Assembly (NCBI GenBank): GCA_947652605.1
Contig: OX393580.1
Location: forward strand, 16,698,159-16,762,158
Direction: 5' to 3'
DNA: 64,000 bases
Source: Elmis aenea
Lineage: Eukaryota; Arthropoda; Insecta; Coleoptera; Elmidae
Shown in pieces: positions 47,401 through 59,400 of the stretch. Made by a program: the position numbers and the translations under genes. Below the pieces are notes generated by a model that worked only from the letters and a program-made list of their open reading frames with translations, searched no databases and was not told the origin of the DNA. Position 1 is the first letter of the stretch; each line of letters begins with the position of its first letter.

Positions 47401-50400
47401 CAATGATTTGATAACAAACTTAATAGTACTGGTAACCCACACACATACATAAGCAGTTCTTTTAATATCTACAAATTAAAATACTTGAACGAAAATGCCT
47501 GAGGGCATGTAACAATTGCAGACTTGTATGGTATCATTGAGGCATGCACGTATTAATTTTGATTGATGTGGATTACATAAAGTGCTGCAAAAAACTGTTT
47601 TTTTGTAGTTTGTAATATAAAAAAGATGCCACAGGTAAGGTGGTGGGAGAAAATGATTGATTATTTTCATTTGCTTTGGTTTCATACACTCATTAAAGAC
47701 ACCGATTAACTATTATTCACACACACTTTAGCTAGATAAACTTTTTCAAAGACTCGTTAGGCATTTAAATGTTTACCACTAGGTTATTATAACCATCTAA
47801 TTGCTATATGCACTTTGAAATAACCAACTAAACGACTCTAGTCGGACTACCTCTATAATTATCAGCAAATAAACTAATCTGACTCAGAATGTAATACTAC
47901 AAGGCGTAAAAACTAAAGTAAACGCAATAAAAAACGGACGTCATCTCATTAAAAAGCGTGTCGGCATTTTAACAACGTCTTTAATGTTATATTAACAGAT
48001 TCTGAGGTTTGTACTTTATTATCTAATATAAATTGATAAAACAAGCAAACGGTATTTTTCCTAACATTTCCACTTGCGTCGGGAAATTGTCTAACCACAT
48101 TATTAGACGGTAAAACCAAATAAAATACATCTAATCTGGACAGAACTTTAACATATGCTGCTGACATTTCGAAACTATTAATTCTATTATTGTGAAATAT
48201 AATACTTAAAGCTGAAATACAGTATAATTTTATTAATTTAGGCTACTAAATTTATGAGAAAAAAAGTTGAATAATAAAAGTTTGTTAAAAAGTAAACACG
48301 TAATTTGTTTATACAGGGTGTCCCAATTATACACCGCCAAAAAGTAGGTGCATATTCCTGAGTGAAAATGATGACCATTTGTCAAATATTTTGTTATCCG
48401 AAAATGCTTCCTTTCAAAGTTAAAGACCTCCAAAGTTGCAAAAAAAAAAAAATGAATAAATCGAATACGTCCTAGCCGTTTAAGCTAGAGCTATCAAACT
48501 TGGCCGAAATGTTTAGGTGTTTCCCATTGACTTTGTGGGATAATTAGAAAGAAAACACGTAATTGGAAGTATGATTTATAGTCAGGTCATCCGCTTGTTA
48601 CAATCTTCGTTCCCGGGTTTGGAACACATGCTTACAAGAGCTCTGCAGGAAAACGGTTATCAACAAAGACATATACTTCGAGCCATACAGAAAAGTGCCG
48701 CGCCGAAGGAGAAAACGAAGAAGGACTACATCGCTACAACTTATCTACCCTACATCGGAGGAGTAACCAACAGAATATCGAAAATACTCCAAAAACACAA
48801 CATCAATACAGTCTTCAACGCTCCAGTGACGCTCTCCAGTAAACTAAGAAGAACCCTGGCTCAGGATTGAATCACCCGGGCATATATAGCATACCCTGCT
48901 CCTGTGGAAAAGTGTATATAGGACAGACTGGCAGAAGCATACAAACGCGCCTTAAAGAACATGAAGGGCAACCAAAAAGAAAACAAATAGAAAAATCGGC
49001 CGTAGCAGAACATGCCCAGGACATGGGGCATACCATACTTTTCGACGACACAAAATTACTGGCCCGCGCCAACCACTTCTGGCCTAGACTATTTAGGGAA
49101 TCTATGGAAATTGCCAAGAACCCCAACAACTTTAACAGAGACACAGGCCTGCAACTACCAAGCATTTGGAAACCGGTCATCAAGAAATCGCTGAGGCGAA
49201 ACGAACTCGTCAGGCGGAACACCACGCCTCCACAGCCGGATATATAAACCCTGCAACAAACCCACCAATTCCGTCGTTTGATAAAGACCAACATAGAATG
49301 GTCGAAACGTCACACAAATCAAGAAGACGCGGTTCCAAACCCGGGAACGAAGATTGTAACATGGACGATAGCCGCGAAAGCCTGAAGAATAAAATAGGTC
49401 ATCCGCTTATCTTCAGAATTTTTTTCAAGCATGACATTAGCCAACTAAGTTTAGTAAAAAAAATATTTGAGGTGTATAAACAGAGTTTTTCGATGCATCT
49501 TTAGCGCAAATTTTCTCGAAAACGGGTACGTTTACAGCAAAAAACAAAGAGGGACGAATTTTTTCCTCTTAAGTCGTACTTTCTTATGGACGAATGACAT
49601 TTTCAATTTTATTCCAGAGTAAAAAATTCTGAAGATGGTAAGCGGATGACCTGACTATAAATCATACTTCCAATTACGTGTTTTTTTTCTAATTATCCCA
49701 CAAAGTCAATGGGAAACACCTAAACATTTCGGCCAAGTTTGATAGCTCTAGCTTAAACGGCTAGGACGTATTCGATCTTTTGATTTTTTTTTCTTGCAAC
49801 TTTGGAGGTCTCTAACTTTGAAAGGAAGCCTTTTCGGATAACAAAATATTTGACAAATGGTCATCATTTTCACTCAGGAATATGCACCTACTTTTTGGCG
49901 GTGTATAATTGGGACACCCTGTACATATACTGGATTTAACAGAGCTGTTATCAAAGTGCTATGTTCATAGTTTCTTAGCTATCTGGCAGGAACTAAAGTA
50001 ATCGAATTAACTGCGAGTAAATCATAAAAAGTGGCACATAAGTTTTAACAGCATTCTTAGACGACAGCTACATATTTTAATCAATACATCCGTCATTAGA
50101 AAATCTGCCTATCAATTACAAACGCGATTCAAGTGTTTTCTCTCCACATTCAAATGTTTTCGTTTTATTATACCTACACACATCCTCAACTAATTACAAG
50201 TAAGCGCTTGTAATGCGTCGTAATTATATTAATTACGAGTAATTTAATATAAAAACAGAGTCATTTTTATTGATAACTGTCTTTTCAGGTCTTACGAAAC
50301 GGCAGAATTAAATCCTGTCCAAGGACAAGAGTATGAGAAGTTCCACTTATTCTGCGGTTATGTTCAAAGGATGTCCTTATTAGGGCATCGCGTAATTAAT

Positions 50401-53400
50401 CAATAATATGCAGAAACTATTAAACATTGTTGGAAATATACTAATTACTGTTGCGTCATATATTTTTTACGTATCACGAATTTGGGGCAGGAAAAAAATT
50501 GGTTTTTAATTTTTTGCACATGGATTTTATTCCTAGCGACAATATAGTTTTTGTGTAATATTATTGTTTAGTATTATTTTCAATAGCTTAATGATCGGTG
50601 GGCTTAAGTACAAGGTTATAATTCCATAATGATTGAAACAGCTGTTGTATGCATTTCAACTATTTTTCCACCATATAGAGACAGTAAAAAAATAGTTAAA
50701 CGAAATAGACACAATCATGACTACAGGACTAGTCCCAAAAATTGATCTTCGAACCTTAAATTAAATTTATCTTTGAACATATTTAAGTCCACTTACGATA
50801 TCAGTGATTAAATTGCCATATTGTTTGTAGATAATAATTAAATAACTATGTCATCTAGTTAGACAATAGGGCATCAAAATTCCTTTATATCATGAGCAAT
50901 CTATTCTATAAACACGTGAAACAAAAATAATGGTAGTGTGATAATTACTATAAAAATGCTTCAATATTCAGTCTGCTAAGTGGAGATGTAACCATGGGGT
51001 GTACATTTTCCATATAAATTAAATGAAATTATTTGGTATACATGTCGTTGAAAAAAAAATTTTTTTGGGATAGTACATGTTTTCGTACTATACAGATGAA
51101 AAAGTTAAGCAAAATTAATTTTCTAATAATCAAACTGTCATAAATTAATAAAAACGTCAATTTGGTGTTATAAATATCAAAAAATTATTAGCCTCTTTAA
51201 AATTTCGTTCGTACAATAGCCATTTACCACGACAAGGCGTTGATTTAACAAAAGCACACAATGAAATTCGCCCTGGACAACAAAATAAACTCGTTAACCC
51301 TGTACAAACCGAACACTACAACAATATATTGTACAAAACGTAATAATGCTGTCAGTTTTGAACGAATATGTGACAATAAACAGGTTTGAATACAGATCAC
51401 CTTCGTGGCGTGGGCTAATTCAATGAAACTGATCTAAAAAGGAGCTTAAAAGACAACACAAATAGGTCACAATAAAATGCCCGTGAATTACTCACCCCAA
51501 AAAAGGTCTGCTGAACAACTTTTGATGCTGTACGACTCGGCACGTACACAAATCTGTTTTATCTTATCGGGTTTTAATCGAAACTCATGGAAAATTCGGC
51601 AAATTCTTTGTAGCAACTAAGCTTTTGCACATATTGCGTAAGATGATTGATAACTTTGTTTTAAAAGATCAATAGTTATTGTGTAATTGGTCTAGTTTTG
51701 TAAACTTTTAATATAAAGACGCAAAGGATTTTGTTATCAATACAAAACTAATAAAAAATAAAGTGCTACTAACCACATAAAAGTATGATAAAAATTAATG
51801 CGTTTAATCTCCACTCATCTTGAATTTCGTACCTTTTTCATTATGTTAATTTAATTTATAGTTAAAACATATCAGAGTTCAAAGTTAAATGTTAATTTTT
51901 AGCAAAAGTTTTTTCCCAACTTAATTTTTGCCTCAGTTCCCGCTTCACTTCTGGCATTATTTTTGTTAACAAAAGCCAGAATCTTTTGATTCGTGGCAAT
52001 TCAAAAACCATCTGCGGTTTACTGGTGTGCTGCACCACTAGAAAGAATTTGTTTTTATTCGACACTAACTGCATACCTATCTAAACACAACATGTTCAGT
52101 TATTTATAGAAAGTTAAAAACGTCAACATTTGCGTTTAACAAGAACCGATTATTTTACGAACCGAGTGTGGTACATTAGATTGTTTAGTTGTTGACTCAT
52201 TTTAGTACCGTATAAATCTGATTGGAAATTAGTTCACCGGTAAAACAAAAACGCAGCAAATACAATGGTAATTGGATTTTGCAACAACACAACAATTGAA
52301 GAATGATTCAATTGTACGAGTGAGTCAGTTATTAATAAAAATAAGTTAATTTACACAGCAGTTCGTTTTTTTTTTAAGACCACTTGTAGAAATGCTAGGC
52401 CAATTATTTCAAGACTTCGTCTCTTTATCAAGAGCAATCTCGAATTTGGTCTAAAATTTCGACAAGAGATAAAAAAAAAAATTAAGTGATTTGTAATTAA
52501 ACTTATTTAAATCGTTATACAAGTTTTTATTTCTAGTCCAAACCATACATAATCTAGCGATGCGCAGTTTTCAAACATGTTAATCTTTTAATCAGGCACA
52601 GGCCACTTCGATCAAGGTAATGTTTATTAATTATATAATAAATAACAAACGACAATGATTGAACGATTTTATAACACACAACGAATGCTATTGTTTATTA
52701 TTGGAGTTCCACAATAAACAGTAATTAAAATCCTGATCTTTTAGGGGTTTAAAGGCTGTTTATGGCGTAGAAAACTATTTTTTTAATATTAAAGGTGTTG
52801 AAGTCCGGCCAATTCCCGCGTATTCTGCTTGGATAAGATATTTATTAGCAATCTGTACAGATATACTAAATAACACCACACCAGATGCTGTACTTTTTTT
52901 TACCATAATAAAAAAAATTAAGTGGGCTACAACAAAAATTTGGCAGGAAATACCTCAAGCTAACAGGCTCATCCCAAAAGCGCTCAGTTGTTTAATATTA
53001 TTCCAATTTGCATAATTTCACTTGTATCACCCACACAGTAACCAAACACCCATTTTCATACAGACTGGTTTTTGATTCTCAAATTTGGTTAACTTCAGCG
53101 AACGCGCGCAGGTGGGAGAACTGATATCAGTAGGAGGGATCGATTTGATTGAAAAACTTGTTCGGTGAATTACATAAGGCATGCAGATAGTGAGTTTGTC
53201 ACGTAGTAATCGCCTGCTGATGCAAATCTACAGACAAGAAGTACAACAAACAGCATCTGTGTTTAAGCTAAATGATTAATTATCTTGCAGTGTGCAGATT
53301 TAAAGGATAAGATTTGGGTTTAAGATTTTTTTATTTGCTTCTAGACAAAAGCTTTTTATTCTGCTTGCCATACTAAACTATATTGTAGTTCGTTAAGTAG

Positions 53401-56400
53401 TCGATTGGGGGCTGTAAGCATCCGTCTGTAAGTCACTTTTGGGCTCAGTTTAATCACTGAAAATCAGTGAACATTCTTAATCACTAAACGCCTTTCAAAT
53501 TGTTGATTTTGTTGCATTTTTCAGGTCGTGCAACTTTAAACAATGCAACATTAAAACACGATAAAAGCCTGCGTTGAAAAATTGGCGGTCAACTCTATTT
53601 CATGATTTAATCTACAAAGAACTTCCTGCTAAATAAAGATCGCTTATAATTTTTATTGGTGAAGAAATAAAACCGACACAGATTACACTTCTCGAAAAAT
53701 TATCTTGTAATAATGGACTTTTGATAGTGACCATAAAAGTTGATTAAAACCGCAAGATTAAGCCTGTTTTGAAATGACAATGATAAGACAAAAGTAAATA
53801 GTGTTTGAACAACTATTGCACATAGATAATTAAAGTACCTGGATGTTTACAACAAAAACAACAGGGCAAAGTTGGTTTTTTCAAATTATTGCAGGTTTGT
53901 TTACGAAGTGCGTTGTGGAGGAATTAAATTTTTTGAATTACAAATCAAACACAAATATTAGCGCAAATAAGTAACCAATTTGTCTTAAAGGCAATTAAGT
54001 GTCTGCAAGGACAATCATTTATGGACATGCTAATGTACATCTAATTAATTAGACAAACATTTCCACAAAACAATAGCTGTAACACGTACTAAAATACAAA
54101 GAATTTCATGCAGTTCAACACAGGTTTATACAGTTTATGATGAGCTTCTTGTATTATAGGTAAAGAACGTGAGCTTTATGGAAGGATTTGTTCAGAACTA
54201 CTCTGACGTTATGACTCTATAATGTAAAAATGGGGGTTCTAAAACTCTTTCATATTACTTCCAGTTATTAAACCTGCTAAAGAGACGTATTGTGGCAAGC
54301 TTGATTATTCGTGCACGTAAAATAAGGCTACGCTTTTGTATGTTGTGAGGTATCTTGAAAATTCATGAAAATTATTTTTCCAGCCATAAGTAAGTATGTA
54401 CCACGCGAGTCAATATATGACTGTGATTAAAAAAAAAAACACTGGATGAATTTTATGTACTACATAAGTTTGTTTCACTCATTACTGCTGAAGCAAGTTT
54501 ATAAGTTACTCTATGGTAAGAAATTACTTAAAGATTTTTAAGGAAGAAAAACTTGCTTGAGTTTGAGTAAGATTAACAAAAAATATTTAAATGAGTAAGG
54601 CTGTAAGTGTTGTAACATCACAGTAGCTACAAAGAAATTCGGAAGCGATAATTTAACACCTGCAAACTTTTTTTACGACATCAATTGCTTTGTAACGACT
54701 TGCTTGATGAGCGAGTAATAGAATTTAAAAAACTAGTTACTACAGTACAATAAAAGAATTGATGTATATACAGGGTGTTTCACTTTTCCATGGGACACTA
54801 TCGCTATCCGTAAATAATAAAAATATGAGGTTGGTAAATGGGACAAACGTTAGCTATTTAGGAGTGTATTTTAAACAAGATCTTGTTTTATTTAAAAATT
54901 TCTTAGCTTGCGTGATGTAACAAAAAAACCAAAATCAATCAAAATTTTTAAATTTAAATATCTCGGCTATTATTGCGAATACACAAAAACACCAAAGGAA
55001 AAATGTTTTGTACGTTTTGTTTGCTATAAGGTAGCGATACTCAAATTTTTATTTATAAATTACCGTGCGAGATATTTGAAAAAACAACTTTTTTTTAAAG
55101 GCAGTCGTGGTAGGTGATGACTTAGATTTAAAGATAATTTTTTTCTCTTTACAATGATACAATATTTTATATGTCTATTTTCAAAAATAAGCGAAATAAC
55201 CTAAAAAAATGCAAAATCTTAAGATAAAAATCAAGGTTGCCATAAAAAAAAAACAATAATTAACTTCAATTGTTTTGTGTGGCGATAGTCAGATTTTTAT
55301 TTATAAATTACCGTGTGAGATATTTGACAAAATAACTTTTTCTAAATGGCAGCCGTAGTAAATCATGACTTAGATTTAAAGATAATTTTTTTCTCTTCAC
55401 AATGATATGATATTTTATATGTCTATTTTCAAGAATAAGCGATATGACCTAAAAAAAATGCAAAATTTTAAGATAAAAATCAAAGTTGCCATAAAAAAAT
55501 ACAATAATAAACTTCAATTGTTTTATTTTCACCCTTGCTTGTCTATTTTAATGATTGTGTTAACTGGAAATAATGTAAATCAACATATGTAAATATTTTA
55601 AATCCTTTTTTGCTAATGTCTTAGTAAGAGGTATAAAATACATTCATATTATGACTATTACAATGATTATTTTAATTTTGCATTACATTTCTTTTAATGT
55701 TTAGCCTATACTTCGCGGATGATCAGATGGTGATAGCGGAGGACCAAGATGATTTGAACTATATGATCAGAAAGCTTCAAGAAGAATACGAAGCAGCAGG
55801 ACTTACAATCAATATGGAGAAATCGGAATATATGATAGTGGGAAATGAATATCATGAAGATCTGGTACTAGATAACACGAGAAGGATAAAAGGTGTGACC
55901 ACATGTAAATACCTAGGAATAATCCTCAACAACCAGGGAAGTAGTAACGATGAAATAAAGGAAAGGATAAATAAAGGAAAAAAGACAATACGGACGCTAA
56001 ACTCGATCTTGTGGGACAAAACAATCACAAAGGAAAACAAAAAACGAATATATATAAGCATAGTACAAAGTATAATCACATACGGAGCCGAAACATGGGA
56101 TATGACAAAAAAGAATAGAAACAAACTCATGACGACGGAAATGGATTACCTCAGGAGAAGTTGTAGAACATCAAGAATAGAAAGAGTCAGAAACGACACG
56201 ATCAGAGAAAATATGAATATGGACACCAACATAATAGAAGTTGTCGAAAAGAAGCAACTAAAATGGTTCGGACATACGAAAAGGATGAAAAATACAAGAT
56301 GGCCAAGGAGAATTCTGGAATGGATACCGGCCGAAAGAAGGAAAAGAGGACGCCCTAGAAGAAGCTGGCGGGACGATATAAATGAGGCCATGAAAACAAG

Positions 56401-59400
56401 GCAATTAGAGGAGGACATGTGCTACGACAGAAGAGAATGGAGACTGGGGACGGAGAAGCGGCGCAGACCGTAGAGAAATCCGTTATATATATATATTTCT
56501 TTTAATGTCACTGTTTAAAGAGTGACATAATAGACAAGCAAGGGTCGAAATACAACAATGTAAGTCGGAAATTGTTTTTTTTCATTGCAACCTCGATTTT
56601 TATCTTAAGATTTTGCATTTTTTTAGGTTATTTCGCTTAATTTTGAAAATATACATATAAAATATTATATCATTGTAAAGAGAAAAAAATTATCTTTAAA
56701 TCTAAGTCATCACCTACCACGACTGCCTTTAAAAAAAAGTTGTTTTTTCAAATATCTCGCACGGTAATTTATAAATAAAAATCTGACTACCGCCATCTTA
56801 TAGCAAACAAAACGTACAAAACATTTTTGGCGTTTTTGTGTATTCGCAATAATAGCCGAGATATTTAAGTTAAAAATGTTGATCGATTTCGGTTTTTTTA
56901 GTTATATCACGCAAGCCATGGAATTTTTAAACAAAACAAGCTTTTCTTTAAAATAAACTCCTAAATACCTAACTTTTGTCTCATTTAACCAACCTTGTAT
57001 TTTCATTATTGAAGGAGATAGCAATAGTGTACCATCGAAACGTGAAACACCCTGTATTTTGTTTAAAAATATCGTCAAGGTTAAAAATTTTCATTTAATC
57101 AGTCAGTTCAAAAAATGTTTGAGACCCATCGTCTTTTGTTGTAAATGATTTAAGTTTTTTTTTTATTAAGACGAGTTGAGGCTCAGCAAATAATACAAAA
57201 TACACGAAAATGCATATTCATGTAGTTATTTTATTGCCAAGATACAAAAAAGGTCCAGCATTTTTGATAAAGCAAATACGAAAATGAGAATATAATGTCG
57301 TGGCTAGATTTTGGCTCAAGTAATCAAAGTTAGGCAAACGACCAAAGGCTTAAGATCCGGTGATTTAAAAGCACTTTAATGCGAAAAAGATTCAACATTT
57401 TCGAACAGTCCAGGAAGTGAAAATTGCGCAACAGGAAATAACTCTACACGAAATATTTACGAAGCCAATAAAGTACAGATTAAACGAAACTACCCACAAA
57501 TTTCAGAAAAAATAGTATTCATTTCCGGACTAATTTCCATTTCAAAACCGATTTACTAAATTCGTTTCGTAGTAATTAATCACCAATAAATCTCATCCGA
57601 GCTAAAAGCTATTTTAACGAAGCTTTTCCGCGTCTAGTAGCAGAAGAAGATAAACACAAGTTATAACAACACTTGAAAACTATCTCCGGCCTAAATATAG
57701 TTCACAAGGCGCCGAAATTTTTTATTTTTCGTTATTTTCTTATTGTAAAACGCACAGAAACACAAACGAACAAGCCATCTACAGTTCCTTGTTCAAAGCA
57801 CAACTAATGTTAGATGAAAGCAAGATAGGACGTGAACGTTATTAAGAAATAATAGTAACGAACAACCAAATTACGTTGGAAATAACTCATCACAGAAAAG
57901 AAAAACTGTAGGTAAATTAATGTCTTTGCTGGCGTAATTACGTCAAGGAAATACCAATTTGTTAAGCAGTTGACATAAAATTTATAAACTGCTATATTAT
58001 TAAACCGGTAATTAGTGTCCTGAGTTTATATTCGTGCAGTTTTATTGTTGTTGGGAATGTTTATGTCAAGCTTATTAGTTTTATGGAGGAATCAAGCTGT
58101 TTTTGAATACAATTTACATTAGCAAAAATATTTCAGCAATAAACTAACGTCTAGAGAAAATAACAAGGAATCAGATTTATAATCTCGAGTTTATTTAATT
58201 TGTTTTGGCTGATATACAGTGTGTTTAAAAATAGTGGGGTAGATTTAAACAAGACGTAGGTGGTTTTGGACAGGGTCATTCAACGAACATTTCTAATAAA
58301 GGCCAGAAAAGCATTGAAGAAATCCTTAATGTTTTTCCTTCTGCTTTTTTACTCGACATAAATTAAACAGGTATTAATTTACTTAAAGTATGTACTGCCT
58401 TTATCTTGTAAATTTATCCATATAAAGATATTTTACATACAACAACTTGCTATTAACATATTTCTTAACTATTTTCCATGTGCGCAAACAATGTTTAATT
58501 TAATCGGTAATTCAAATACAAATTCAAATGAGTAATGTAAAATATATCATTACGTTAATTGTATATTTTAGCCTGTAATAAATTACATGTTTATCGATTC
58601 AATTTTCTAATATAGTCATTAAGTTGTCGCTATCAATTTTTAGGAATAATAAAATTGAGTTCAGAGAAATACATATTTTATATGTACAGGAGCGTACAGG
58701 GTGGGCAAATTTCGATGTGTTCATAGGGAATCTCGGTAATTATAAGATGTATCGAAAAACGAACCCCGGTTCCTCGATTTCTTTTTTCGAGAAAAAGTTA
58801 ATGGTGAAAACTAAAATTAGTTATCGTCTTTTGTTTTCGAGTTATCACCGATAACTCGTTTTTTCGACTTTTCGTTTTATGACTATATCTCGCTTGTTTA
58901 TGAAAATAAACAAAAATAATATTGACTTTCTACGGGTATACTTTGTTGATAAGAATGCAGTGGCGCGGACAATTTAAAACAAAAATCGATATTCGAGTTG
59001 TGACATATTTTTTTTTAACGGAACTCATGGTTGGCTGTGGCATCACGAAAAAGGCGATTTTTCCCCATTCCAATAATATATATCATGTGGGGTCGATTTA
59101 TTCATTTTCCTTACAATATACATTAGGTAATTTTTCATGTTTAATGTTTTTCTAGTAGTAGGCTTATGTCATTAAGAATATACCTGGTAAAACAAACTGT
59201 CATTTTGTTGTTTTAACGATAGTTTGACAAAAATAATCACCTTTAATTGTTTATTGTATTATATTTTTGTACCTTAAAAACACGAAATGGCTTACGAATA
59301 TTACGAAAGGCGTGATATGTTAGAATGTTTTATTCAAAGTAACTAATAATAATTCTAAAGCTGCAAGTAAAACTTATTTTAATCGTTACCCAGAAAGAAG

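Larger units (their letters stand above)
48314..49921. mobile_element. Mariner-type MITE (CAGGGTGTCCCAATT family) holding a Penelope insert
   Basis: The ends CAGGGTGTCCCAATTATACA / TATAATTGGGACACCCTG are flanked by TA. It is the same family as 61977-62762; without the insert and its duplication this copy would be 796 bp against 786 bp for the other. The mirrored arms contain a GCGGTGTA / TACACCGC block and TTTGTCAAATATTTTGTTAT. Confidence 0.88.
54771..57054. mobile_element. Mariner-type foldback element holding a LINE
   Basis: The ends CAGGGTGTTTCACTTTTCCA / CGTGAAACACCCTG are flanked by TA. The left arm contains a direct duplication of about 240 bp (about 55024-55260 and 55290-55520) that the right arm (56509-57054) has only once. 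The centre is interrupted by a LINE insertion. Confidence 0.85.

Noticed and set aside
47949..48167. 72-codon open frame (-)
   Set aside because: No splice signals, domain or phase link with tensin; length is within chance expectation.
48872..49294. 140-codon open frame on the minus strand
   Set aside because: It is the antisense shadow of the Penelope GIY-YIG coding sequence.
55852..56418. Two minus-strand open frames of about 90 codons
   Set aside because: Antisense shadows of the LINE reverse transcriptase.
58205..58250. Isolated CAGTGTGTTTAAAAATAGTGG after TATA
   Set aside because: Looks like a single mariner end but has no mirror within 2 kb; too little to call an element.
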